From Neorhizobium vignae (GTDB taxonomy: Bacteria > Pseudomonadota > Alphaproteobacteria > Rhizobiales > Rhizobiaceae), in NCBI RefSeq assembly GCF_000732195.1, contig NZ_JNNU01000016.1, positions 87,848 to 151,847 on the forward strand: a stretch of 64,000 bases of DNA. The letters are read 5' to 3'. Below the pieces are notes generated by a model. It searched no databases, was not told the origin of the DNA, and saw only the letters and a list, made by a program, of their open reading frames with translations. Position numbers and translations under genes: made by a program. Positions 33,843-42,335 of this stretch are shown here, in pieces. How positions within the stretch are numbered: position 1 is the stretch's first letter; each line of letters opens with the position of its first letter.

Positions 33843-34679
33843 ATGCAAGTCGGAGACATCGAAACCATATCTTTCGGTATCGAGCACCTGGATCGCGCCA
33901 CCGACCTTTCGCGCGAAGCCGGCTGGCCGCACCGCCGGCAGGACTGGCAGGTCGCCCTGCATCTGAGCCAGGGCGTGGTCGCGTTGGACGAGGCCGGCAA
34001 GGTAGTCGGCACGGCTTTGATGACCCCCTACGGCGACGACTGCGCCACCATCAACATGGTGATCGTCGGCGCCAACCAGCGTGGCCGTGGCGTCGGACGC
34101 CGCCTGATGGACGCGGTCCTCGGACTTGGTGGCGAGCGCCCGCTTCGGCTGATTGCCACCTCCGACGGCCTGCCGCTTTACGAAAAGCTGGGTTTCCGGA
34201 AGACCGGCGCTGTTTTCCAGCATCAGGGCACCGTCGGCGAGGTGCCGGCGCAAACCGGTATCGAGACCGCCACGGCTGCCGATCTCTCCGAGATTACCGC
34301 CATCGATCGCGATGCCTTTGGCGCCACCCGTTCGGCGCTGATCGCCAAATTTGCCGAAATCGGCGAGTTTGCCGTGATCCGCCGCAATGGCAAGATCGCG
34401 GGGTTTGCCTGCATCAGGGCGTTCGGTCGCGGTGAAGTCGTCGGGCCCGTCGTCGCGACGGATCTCGAGGACGCCAAGGCGCTCGCCGGTCATTTCATGA
34501 GCCGCCGAACCGGTGCCTTCCTCAGGGTCGATACCTGCGATGCCGGCCTCGCCGCGTGGCTGGCCGGGCATTCGCTCGCCCATGCGGGCGGCGGCATCGC
34601 AATGGCACGCCCCGTGGTGGCCCGCCCCACCACCTCGACATTCACCACCTTTGCCCTGGCCAACCAAGCCCTCGGCTGA
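33843..34679 (+). CDS. GNAT family N-acetyltransferase (paralogue of the one at 23.7-24.6 kb)
   Basis: 278 residues. The GNAT domain covers about residues 8-130: WPHRRQDWQVALHLSQGVVA, TINMVIVGANQRGRGVGRRL (a clear acetyl-CoA-binding Q/RxxGxG/A loop) and LPLYEKLGFRKTG. A second domain follows with GRGEVVGPVVATD and FLRVDT. The start ATG at 33843 is ten bases from GGAG; a TTG at 33837 is closer. It is 13 bases ahead of the aminotransferase gene and so probably co-transcribed. It could acetylate an amine intermediate or act on a toxic substrate analogue; no direct evidence for either. Confidence 0.85.
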   Translation: MQVGDIETISFGIEHLDRATDLSREAGWPHRRQDWQVALHLSQGVVALDEAGKVVGTALMTPYGDDCATINMVIVGANQRGRGVGRRLMDAVLGLGGERPLRLIATSDGLPLYEKLGFRKTGAVFQHQGTVGEVPAQTGIETATAADLSEITAIDRDAFGATRSALIAKFAEIGEFAVIRRNGKIAGFACIRAFGRGEVVGPVVATDLEDAKALAGHFMSRRTGAFLRVDTCDAGLAAWLAGHSLAHAGGGIAMARPVVARPTTSTFTTFALANQALG

Positions 34680-34692
34680 TCCGGAGACGACC

Positions 34693-36069
34693 ATGCTCAG
34701 CAATTCCCTCATCGAACTCGATCGCGCCCATCTCGTCCATCCTGTCGCGTCCTATCGCGGTCATGAAAAACAGGGCGTGCGGGTGCTTGCCTCGGGCAAG
34801 GGCGCGACCGTCACCGATGCGCAAGGGCACCAGCTGATAGACGGTTTTGCCGGCCTCTGGTGCGTCAATGCCGGTTACGGGCATGAGACGATCGTCGAGG
34901 CCGCGGCCCGTCAGATGCGGGAGCTTCCCTACGCGACCGCCTATTTCGGCCTTGGTTCCGAGCCGGCCATACGGCTAGCCGCCGAGCTTGCCGAACGTGC
35001 GCCGGGCGATCTCGATCATGTCTACTTCACGCTCGGCGGTTCGGACGCCGTCGACAGCACGATCCGCTTCATCCGCTATTACTGGATTGCCAGGGGGCAG
35101 CCACAGCGCGATCAGTTCATCTCGATCGAGCAGGGTTACCACGGTTCCTCCACGGTCGGCGCCGGCTTGACGGCACTGCCGAACTTCCATGCGGGCTTCG
35201 GCATTCCCTTCGACTGGCAGCACAAGATTCCGTCGCCTTATCCCTATCGAAACCCGGTCGGCCAGGATCCGAAATCGATCATCGAAGCCTCGCTTGCCGC
35301 GCTGAAAGCGAAGATCGAGGCGGTTGGCGCCGATCGCGTGGCGGCCTTCTATGCAGAGCCGATCCAGGGTTCCGGCGGCGTCATCGTTCCGCCCAGGGGC
35401 TGGATGAAGGCGATCCGCAACCTCTGCAAGGAATACGGCATCCTGTTCGTCGCCGACGAGGTGATCACCGGCTTCGGCCGCACCGGACCGCTGTTCGCCT
35501 GCAGCGAGGATGACATCGTCCCCGATTTCATGACGACGGCCAAGGGCCTGACCTCGGGTTATGTTCCGATGGGCGCCGTGTTCATGGCGGATCATGTCTA
35601 CCAGGTGATCGCCGATGGCGCCGGGGCCTCGGCTGTCGGGCACGGTTACACCTATTCGGCCCACCCGGTCAGTGCGGCCGTGGGTCTGGAAGTGCTGAGG
35701 CTCTACGAAAGCGGGCTGCTCGAAAACGGGATCAAGGCAGGCGCGCAGCTTATGGCAGGTCTCGAAAGCCTCAAATCCCACCCGCTGGTCGGCGATGTCC
35801 GGGGCCGCGGGATGCTGGCGGCCATCGAGCTGGTGACCGATAAGGCCGCCAAAACGCCGCTTCCGTCCGAAGCCGCACCGGCCCGCCGGGTATTCGACCG
35901 CGCCTGGGACAATGGCCTGGTGATCCGGGCCTTTGCCAACGGCGTCATCGGATATGCCCCGCCGCTCTGCTGCACGGAGGCGGATATCGACGCGATTATC
36001 GAACGTACCGCCAAGACACTGGATCAGACCCTGGACGATCCCGACGTCCGCCGCGCGGTGAAGGGTTGA
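34693..36069 (+). CDS. Class III (omega) aminotransferase
   Basis: 458 residues, PLP-dependent. Asp255 in VADEVITGFGRTG holds the pyridine nitrogen and Lys284 (TTAKGLTSGY) forms the Schiff base. The N-terminal HLVHPVASYRGHE and the PYATAYFGLGSEPAI segment match omega-amino acid/putrescine:pyruvate aminotransferases rather than ornithine or acetylornithine ones. Reaction: transfer of the terminal amino group of a diamine, beta-alanine or similar to pyruvate, giving an aldehyde. The start at 34693 follows a CGGAGACGACC ribosome site after the GNAT stop. The open frame runs further upstream inside the GNAT gene and those starts are rejected. Confidence 0.9.
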   Translation: MLSNSLIELDRAHLVHPVASYRGHEKQGVRVLASGKGATVTDAQGHQLIDGFAGLWCVNAGYGHETIVEAAARQMRELPYATAYFGLGSEPAIRLAAELAERAPGDLDHVYFTLGGSDAVDSTIRFIRYYWIARGQPQRDQFISIEQGYHGSSTVGAGLTALPNFHAGFGIPFDWQHKIPSPYPYRNPVGQDPKSIIEASLAALKAKIEAVGADRVAAFYAEPIQGSGGVIVPPRGWMKAIRNLCKEYGILFVADEVITGFGRTGPLFACSEDDIVPDFMTTAKGLTSGYVPMGAVFMADHVYQVIADGAGASAVGHGYTYSAHPVSAAVGLEVLRLYESGLLENGIKAGAQLMAGLESLKSHPLVGDVRGRGMLAAIELVTDKAAKTPLPSEAAPARRVFDRAWDNGLVIRAFANGVIGYAPPLCCTEADIDAIIERTAKTLDQTLDDPDVRRAVKG

Positions 36070-36079
36070 CCCGGCCCTG

Positions 36080-36115
36080 GGGCTGCCGGCCGAAATATCG
36101 TCGGCAGCCCGTTTT
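36080..36115 (+). terminator. Probable terminator after the aminotransferase gene
   Basis: GGGCTGCCG (36080-36088) pairs with CGGCAGCCC (36102-36110), followed by GTTTTC. It lies in the 228-base gap before the next HAD gene, which therefore probably has its own promoter. Confidence 0.65.
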
Positions 36116-36297
36116 CGAAATTTTGTGCCGAGCGGCCCTACCGATTCGGCGAAAACCGTTCCAGCGAACTGTCACTATTGTAGTTAACGAGGGCCTCGAG
36201 GCCCCGAAAATCCGGGATTTTTGACAGAAAAAGGTCCAGGTCGGGAACAGCATATTCTTTCGCAGGCGGCGTTCTGCCAGCAGCATCAACTGGGGAT

Positions 36298-37020
36298 ATG
36301 GAATTGACGAAAGCTCTTCCGGAATTCAAGTACATGACCTTCGACGTGGTCGGCACGCTCATCGATTTCGAAAGCGGTCTGACGTCCTGCCTGCAGGGCA
36401 TCGCCGCCGAAGCCAATGTCGCCATCGACAGCGAAGAGGCGCTTTCCCTGTATCGCGCCGCCCGGTATTCGGGAGATGCCGATCTTTTCCCCGACGACTT
36501 GGTGCGCGTCTATCTTGCGATTGCGCCGAAGCTCGGACTGCCGGCCGAGGAGGCCTATGGCATTCGCCTGCGGGATTCCGCCAAGATCTGGAAAGGTTTC
36601 CCCGACAGTGCCGCTGCGATGGCGGAGCTCGGCAAGAATTATCGCCTGATCGCCATGACCAATGCGCGCCGCTGGGCTTTCGACTATTTCGCAGCGGCGC
36701 TCGGCAATCCATTCTATGCCGCTTTCACCGCCGACGACACCGGTACGGAAAAGCCCGATCCGGCTTTCTTCCACAAGGTGTTCGACTTCGTTGCCAAGGA
36801 TGGCGGCGACAAGAGCGACATCCTGCATGTCGCCCAGAGCCAGTATCACGATATTGGCGTTTCCCGCGATCTCGGCATGACGAATTGCTGGATCCAGCGT
36901 CGACATGCCCAGCCTGGCTACGGCGGCACGATCGAGCCGTCGCAGTTCACCGAACCCGACTATCATTTCACGTCCATGGCCGGATTGGCCGAAGCTGTGA
37001 GGACCGCGCACGGCAGCTGA
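36298..37020 (+). CDS. HAD-superfamily protein with altered motif I
   Basis: 240 residues. The fold motifs are present: MTFDVVGTLIDF (nucleophile Asp16), LIAMTNARRW (motif II), Lys in GTEKPDPAFFH (motif III) and HVAQSQYHDIGVSRDLGM (motif IV). The last is typical of the type II dehalogenase branch. The residue two after the nucleophile is Val18, neither the Asp of phosphatases nor the Tyr of dehalogenases, so the chemistry may differ. It precedes the binding-protein gene of the dipeptide-type importer by about 80 bases. It is only distantly similar to the HAD protein at 32.8 kb. Confidence 0.82.
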   Translation: MELTKALPEFKYMTFDVVGTLIDFESGLTSCLQGIAAEANVAIDSEEALSLYRAARYSGDADLFPDDLVRVYLAIAPKLGLPAEEAYGIRLRDSAKIWKGFPDSAAAMAELGKNYRLIAMTNARRWAFDYFAAALGNPFYAAFTADDTGTEKPDPAFFHKVFDFVAKDGGDKSDILHVAQSQYHDIGVSRDLGMTNCWIQRRHAQPGYGGTIEPSQFTEPDYHFTSMAGLAEAVRTAHGS

Positions 37021-37098
37021 CAGAATTCACGATTTTCAAGCACCGGGCCAAAACCACGGAAGATGGGTTGCCCGCCAACCAGCGAAAAGGGGAATGAC

Positions 37099-38709
37099 AT
37101 GAACGACAAGATCACGAACTGGACCACGTCTGACGACGCTATGATCGAGAACGCCATCCGCCGGGGCGCAAGCCGCCGCGAACTGCTGACGATGATGTTG
37201 GCAGGTGGCGTTGCGCTTTCCGCAGGTGGCCTGATCCTCGGCCGCGCTTCCAGCGCGTCGGCTGCCACCCCGAAGTCGGGCGGACATTTGAAGGCGGCCG
37301 GCTGGTCGTCGTCGACCGCCGATACACTCGACCCGGCCAAGGCGTCGCTGTCGACCGACTACGTCCGTTGCTGCGCAATCTACAACCGCCTGACCTTCCT
37401 TGATAAGGGCGGCACCGTTCAGATGGAACTCGCCGAAAGCATCAAGAGCGGAGACGCCAAGGTCTGGACCGTCAAGCTTCGCTCCGGCGTCACCTTCCAC
37501 GACGGAAAGTCGCTGTCGTCGAAAGACGTCGTCTTCTCGCTGAAGCGGCATCTCGATCCTGCCGTCGGCTCCAAGGTCAACGCGATCGCCAAGCAGATCA
37601 CCGACGTCAAGGACATCGACGCGCTGACGGTCGAAATTACCCTGGCCAACCCGAATGCCGACTTGCCGACCATCCTCTCGCAGCATCATTTCATGATCGT
37701 GCAGGACGGGACGACCGATTTTTCGAAGGGCATCGGTACCGGCGCGTTCAAGATGGAAACCTTCCAGCCGGGCGTCAAATCAATCTTCACCAAGAACCCG
37801 AACTACTTCAAGGCTGGCGGTGCCAACGTGGATTCGTTCGAGTTCTTCGCCATCAGCGACGACAACGCGCGTGTCAACGCGCTGCTTTCGGGTGATATCC
37901 ATCTCGCGGCCTCGATCAAGCCGCGCTCGATGAAGCTGGTGGAAAGCCAGCCGGGCTTCGTGCTGTCGCAGACCACGTCGGGCAACTATACCGACCTCAA
38001 CATCCGTCTCGATCTCGCCCCCGGCAACAAGGCCGATTTCGCTGCCGGCATGAAGTATCTGATCAACCGGCAGCAGATCCAGAAATCCGTTCTGCGCGGC
38101 CTCGCCGAAATCGCAAACGACCAGCCGGTCTCTCCGGCCAGCGTCTATCACAATGCAGAACTCAAACCGAAAGCATACGATCCGGACAAGGCGAAGTTCC
38201 ATTTCCAGAAGGCCGGTCTGCTCGGCCAGTCCATCCCGATGATCACGTCGGAAGCGGCGACCTCGGCGGTTGAAATGGCGACGATCGTCCAGCAGTCTGG
38301 CTCCGAGATCGGCATGAAGTTCGACGTTCAGCGCGTTCCTTCCGACGGCTACTGGTCGAATTACTGGCTGAAGGCACCGGTTCACTTCGGCAATATCAAC
38401 CCGAGGCCGACGCCGGACATCCTGTTTTCGCTTCTCTACGCCTCCAACGCACCGTGGAATGAAAGCCAGTACAAGTCGGAGAAATTCGATAACATGCTCG
38501 TTGAGGCGCGCGGTCTTCTCGACGAGGCCAAGCGCAAGGAAATCTACGGCCAGATGCAGGTGATGATTTCCGAGGAAGCCGGTACGGTCATCCCGGTCTA
38601 CATTTCGAACGTGGATGCGATCTCGTCGAAATTGAAGGGCCTTGAAGCCAACCCGCTCGGCGGCATGATGGGTTACGCCTTTGCCGAATACGTCTGGCTC
38701 GACGCCTGA
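37099..38709 (+). CDS. Solute-binding protein family 5 with twin-arginine signal
   Basis: 536 residues. Unusually, the signal sequence is a Tat type: a charged lead of about 28 residues, then GASRRELLTMMLAGGVALSA and an ASAATP cleavage region, so the protein may be exported folded. The mature part is family 5: GGHLKAAGWSSSTADTLDPA, WTVKLRSGVTFHDGKSLSS, FVLSQTTSGNYTDLNIR and a C-terminal AEYVWLDA. The ligand class is peptides, opines or other amino compounds. The ATG at 37099 follows AAAAGGGG. The two permeases and ATPase follow, so the importer is complete. Confidence 0.9.
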   Translation: MNDKITNWTTSDDAMIENAIRRGASRRELLTMMLAGGVALSAGGLILGRASSASAATPKSGGHLKAAGWSSSTADTLDPAKASLSTDYVRCCAIYNRLTFLDKGGTVQMELAESIKSGDAKVWTVKLRSGVTFHDGKSLSSKDVVFSLKRHLDPAVGSKVNAIAKQITDVKDIDALTVEITLANPNADLPTILSQHHFMIVQDGTTDFSKGIGTGAFKMETFQPGVKSIFTKNPNYFKAGGANVDSFEFFAISDDNARVNALLSGDIHLAASIKPRSMKLVESQPGFVLSQTTSGNYTDLNIRLDLAPGNKADFAAGMKYLINRQQIQKSVLRGLAEIANDQPVSPASVYHNAELKPKAYDPDKAKFHFQKAGLLGQSIPMITSEAATSAVEMATIVQQSGSEIGMKFDVQRVPSDGYWSNYWLKAPVHFGNINPRPTPDILFSLLYASNAPWNESQYKSEKFDNMLVEARGLLDEAKRKEIYGQMQVMISEEAGTVIPVYISNVDAISSKLKGLEANPLGGMMGYAFAEYVWLDA

Positions 38710-38720
38710 GGCTGATCCTT

Positions 38721-38747
38721 GGCGGCAGGAGAATTTCTTCTGCCGCC
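38721..38747 (+). other. Intercistronic hairpin between binding protein and permease
   Basis: GGCGGCAG (38721-38728) pairs with CTGCCGCC (38740-38747), with possible inner AGAA/TTCT pairing. It lies 11 bases after the binding-protein stop and about 80 before the permease, a position where mRNA-stabilising or attenuating hairpins are common. Confidence 0.6.
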
Positions 38748-38828
38748 GTGGTTGCGCCTGATAGCGCTGTCCTGATTCCTCCATGGGTGGTGCCGGCTAT
38801 CTCGAACTTTTCAGGCAAGGAAACCCAA

Positions 38829-39779
38829 TTGCGCACCTATGTCCTTGGACTCATCACGAACCGGCTCGGCAGTTCCGCCCTGACGCTGCTGATCGTGTCC
38901 TTTGCGGTCTTTTTCGCAACGGCAATGCTTCCGGGCGATACCGCCACGATCCTGCTCGGTCAGGCCGCGACGCCGGAAGCCGTTGCCGGCCTCAGGGCCG
39001 CGATGCATCTTGACGAACCCGCCCTCCTCCGTTTCGGGCGATGGCTCATCGGCCTGTTGCAGGGAGATCTGGGGATATCCTATGTCAACAACGTACCGGT
39101 CGCAGATCTGATCGGGGCACGGTTCGTCAACACGATGCGCCTTGCCGGCATCGTCACCCTTTTTGCCGTTCCCCTGTCGCTGACGCTTGGCATCACTGCC
39201 GCCATGTTTCGTGGCTCCGTCTACGACCGTATCGTGACGATCATGACGATCGGCATCATCTCGGTACCCGAGTTCATGATCGCGACCTCGGCCGTGCTCC
39301 TGTTTTCCGTCTATCTCAAATGGCTGCCGGCGCTTTCCTTCGCCAGCGATGTCACGTCCTTCTGGCAGGTGATGAGGATCTACGCCATGCCGGTCATCAC
39401 GCTCACCTTTGTCGTCTCGGCCCAGATGATCCGCATGACCCGCGCCGCCGTCATCGATACGATCAACACTCCCTATGTGGAGGCCGCTATCCTCAAAGGC
39501 GCGTCACGCTGGCGCGCGGTCCTGCTGCACGCACTGCCGAACGCGGTCGGCCCGATCGCCAATGCGATTGCTCTTGCGCTCTCCTACCTGGTCGGCGGCG
39601 TCATCATCGTCGAGACGATCTTCAACTATCCCGGCGTCGCAAAGCTGATGGTCGACGGTGTTTCCACCCGGGATCTCCCGCTCATTCAATCCTGCGCCAT
39701 CATTTTCTGCGTCGGTTACCTCTCCCTCATCACGTTCGCCGACATCGTTGCAATCCTGGCCAATCCGAGGGTGCGCTGA
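38829..39779 (+). CDS. ABC transporter permease, DppB/OppB type
   Basis: 316 residues. LRTYVLGLITNRLGSSALTL begins the protein and FFATAMLPGDTATILLG is the conserved periplasmic-loop start of DppB permeases. The EAA loop reads VEAAILKGASRWRAVLLHAL. The TTG at 38829 is taken as the start because an AAGGAA site lies five bases upstream and because it gives the usual N-terminus. Its stop is two bases before the next ATG. Confidence 0.9.
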   Translation: MRTYVLGLITNRLGSSALTLLIVSFAVFFATAMLPGDTATILLGQAATPEAVAGLRAAMHLDEPALLRFGRWLIGLLQGDLGISYVNNVPVADLIGARFVNTMRLAGIVTLFAVPLSLTLGITAAMFRGSVYDRIVTIMTIGIISVPEFMIATSAVLLFSVYLKWLPALSFASDVTSFWQVMRIYAMPVITLTFVVSAQMIRMTRAAVIDTINTPYVEAAILKGASRWRAVLLHALPNAVGPIANAIALALSYLVGGVIIVETIFNYPGVAKLMVDGVSTRDLPLIQSCAIIFCVGYLSLITFADIVAILANPRVR

Positions 39780-39781
39780 TC

Positions 39782-40624
39782 ATGACTTCGTCCACCACGC
39801 TGCCCCGTAGAGTGAGTTATCGTTTCAGCTGGGTTGGAATGATCGGCTTTGCGGTCATTCTCTTCTGGGCGATGATCGCCCTTCTCGCACCCCATATCAC
39901 CCCCTATCCCGTTGGCGAGATCATCGACGAAGACTATTTCGGCCCGATGAGCAGCAAACTGCTTCTCGGCTCCGACTATCTGGGCCGGGACATGTTATCG
40001 CGCATCATCATGGGCGCCCGCTATACGGTCGGGATCTCGCTTGCCGCCGTCTGCCTTGCGTGTTTCAGCGGTGCGGCGCTCGGCATGGCGGCCGCCGTGA
40101 TCGGTGGCTGGTTCGATACGCTATTGAGCCGGTTGCTCGATGCTCTCAACTCGATCCCGAGCAAGCTTTCGGGGCTCGTCGTCGCTGCCGCAGTCGGATC
40201 GTCGCTCCCCGTTCTGATCCTCATGCTCGCCGTGATCTACACGCCCGGTGCCTATCGGTTTGCCCGGTCGCTTGCCGTAAACGTCAATACGATGGATTAC
40301 ATCACGGTTGCCCGGACCCGTGGCGAGGGCATTCCTTATGTCGTCTTTTCGGAAATCCTGCCGAACATCACCGGGCCGCTGCTTGCCGATTTCGGCATCC
40401 GCTTCGTGTTCGTCGTCCTCCTTCTCTCCGGGCTTTCCTTCCTCGGTCTCGGGGTCCAGCCGCCCTATGCGGATTGGGGAGCACTGGTTCACGAGAATAT
40501 CGGCGGCCTGCCATTCGGCGCGCCTGCCGTCATCGTCCCCTCGCTGGCAATTGCGAGCCTCACCATCAGCGTCAATCTGCTGATCGACAATTTGCCCAAG
40601 AAGATACGCGATCGGAGCACGTGA
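39782..40624 (+). CDS. ABC transporter permease, DppC/OppC type
   Basis: 280 residues. LLLGSDYLGRDMLSRIIMGA is the DppC N-terminal signature and the EAA loop is ITVARTRGEGIPYVVFSEIL followed by PN. LSFLGLGVQPPYADWG near the C-terminus is also conserved. The stop TGA (40622-40624) abuts the ATG of the ATPase gene. With the DppB-type subunit it forms the channel of the peptide/opine-type importer. Confidence 0.92.
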   Translation: MTSSTTLPRRVSYRFSWVGMIGFAVILFWAMIALLAPHITPYPVGEIIDEDYFGPMSSKLLLGSDYLGRDMLSRIIMGARYTVGISLAAVCLACFSGAALGMAAAVIGGWFDTLLSRLLDALNSIPSKLSGLVVAAAVGSSLPVLILMLAVIYTPGAYRFARSLAVNVNTMDYITVARTRGEGIPYVVFSEILPNITGPLLADFGIRFVFVVLLLSGLSFLGLGVQPPYADWGALVHENIGGLPFGAPAVIVPSLAIASLTISVNLLIDNLPKKIRDRST

Positions 40625-42283
40625 ATGGAAAATCTCGTTGAAATTCGCGATCTGAGGGTAGAGGCAACGACCGATGCGGGCCGCCGCATCGAGATTATCA
40701 AGGGCATCGACCTCGATGTCGCGCCGGGCGAAATCGTCGCCCTGATCGGAGAAAGCGGATCGGGAAAGACGACGATCGCGCTGACGATCATGGGTTATGC
40801 CCGTCCCGGCTGTCGGATCACGAGCGGCAGCGTCACAGTGGCCGGCAAGGACATGGTGACGCTGAGCGAGCGCCAGCGCGCGCATGTGCGCGGCCTTGAG
40901 GTCTCCTATGTGCCGCAGTCAGCCGCGGCCGCCTTCAATCCGTCGAAGCGCATCATCGACCAGGTCGTCGAAGTTACGCGCATCCATCGGCTGATGCCGA
41001 TAGCGCAGGCAAGGGAGAAGGCAATTTCCCTGTTCAGGGCACTTTCGCTGCCCAATCCCGAGGAGATCGGCAACCGTTATCCGCACCAGGTTTCCGGCGG
41101 ACAGTTGCAACGTCTCGCCGCCGCGATGGCCCTTATCTCCGATCCGAAGCTCGTCATTTTCGACGAGCCGACCACCGCGCTCGACGTAACCACCCAGATC
41201 GAGGTATTGCGAGCCTTCAAGGCCGTGATGAAGAAAAGCGGCATCGCCGGCGTCTATGTATCCCACGATCTCGCGGTCGTCGCACAGATTGCCGATCGCA
41301 TCGTTGTGCTGCGTGGCGGCGATGTGCAGGAAGTCGGCAACACCGCCGATATCCTGTCCGATGCCAAGCATCCCTATACGCGCGAGCTGCTTTCGGCCTT
41401 TGAACCGAAGTCTCGCGGTGAAAGCGTCGTTGTTGCGGCGCGGGAACACGCGCCGCTCCTGAAGGTCAATGGCCTGATCGCCGGGTACGGTCCGGTCCAA
41501 GCCGACGGTCTGCCGCTCGTCAAGGCCGTGCAGGAGGCAAGCCTGTCCCTGCAACGAGGCCGCAATCTCGGTATCATCGGTGAATCCGGCTGCGGCAAGT
41601 CCACGCTTGCTCGCTCGATTGCCGGTATCCTCCCCGCATCAGCCGGTCAACTGACCCTCGACGGGCGCGAACTTGCCCGCTCCGCCCGGCATAGAAGCCG
41701 CGAGCAGTTGCGCGAGCTGCAGATCGTCTTCCAGCATGCGGACACCTCGCTCAACCCGGCAAAAACGATCGAGGAAATTCTCGGACGGCCGCTGAAATTC
41801 TACCATGGCATGAAAGGCAAGGTCCGGGATGCCCGGATCGACGCGCTTCTCGACATGGTGCGCCTGCCGAAGACGCTTCGCAGCCGAACGCCTGCCGAGC
41901 TTTCAGGCGGTCAGAAACAGCGCGTCAATTTTGCCCGGGCGCTCGCCGCCGAGCCGAAACTGATCGTCTGTGACGAGATCACCTCTGCCCTCGACACCGT
42001 CGTTGCGGCTGCGGTCATCGATCTCCTGAAGGAAATGCAGCGGGAACTTTCCCTCTCCTACATCTTCATCAGCCACGATCTGTCGGTTGTCGAAGCGATC
42101 TGCGACGAAATCGTCGTGATGTATAACGGCCGCAAGGTCGAGGAAATCACGCCTGCGATCTCGAAGGTCCCGCAGCACCCCTATTCGAAACTGCTTTTCT
42201 CGTCCGTGCCGAAGCTCGATCCGGGCTGGCTCGATCGTCTGGAGCGTGATCCCGAACTCGTCAAAACCTACGTACACGGCTGA
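40625..42283 (+). CDS. Fused double ATPase (DppD-DppF type) of the dipeptide-like importer
   Basis: 552 residues with two complete ABC ATPase domains in one chain. Domain 1: Walker A GESGSGKTT, signature VSGGQLQR, Walker B LVIFDEPTTALD. Domain 2 (from about residue 280): Walker A GESGCGKST, signature LSGGQKQR, Walker B LIVCDEITSALD. In many importers these are two proteins; the fused form is known. Domain 2's Walker B is DEITSALD rather than DEPTSALD. The gene follows the DppC-type permease directly and completes the importer. A perfect palindrome includes its stop codon. Confidence 0.93.
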   Translation: MENLVEIRDLRVEATTDAGRRIEIIKGIDLDVAPGEIVALIGESGSGKTTIALTIMGYARPGCRITSGSVTVAGKDMVTLSERQRAHVRGLEVSYVPQSAAAAFNPSKRIIDQVVEVTRIHRLMPIAQAREKAISLFRALSLPNPEEIGNRYPHQVSGGQLQRLAAAMALISDPKLVIFDEPTTALDVTTQIEVLRAFKAVMKKSGIAGVYVSHDLAVVAQIADRIVVLRGGDVQEVGNTADILSDAKHPYTRELLSAFEPKSRGESVVVAAREHAPLLKVNGLIAGYGPVQADGLPLVKAVQEASLSLQRGRNLGIIGESGCGKSTLARSIAGILPASAGQLTLDGRELARSARHRSREQLRELQIVFQHADTSLNPAKTIEEILGRPLKFYHGMKGKVRDARIDALLDMVRLPKTLRSRTPAELSGGQKQRVNFARALAAEPKLIVCDEITSALDTVVAAAVIDLLKEMQRELSLSYIFISHDLSVVEAICDEIVVMYNGRKVEEITPAISKVPQHPYSKLLFSSVPKLDPGWLDRLERDPELVKTYVHG

Positions 42284-42302
42284 GGCGGCAATTGCCGCCT
42301 CA
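42281..42302. terminator. Perfect palindrome at the ATPase stop, bidirectional terminator candidate
   Basis: TGAGGCGGC and GCCGCCTCA flank AATT. The stop codon of the ATPase gene forms the first three bases. There is no T-tract. It separates the importer operon from the convergent Lrp gene. Confidence 0.6.
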
Positions 42303-42335
42303 CTTCCATGGACAATGCGGCTTGGACCGTGCGGG

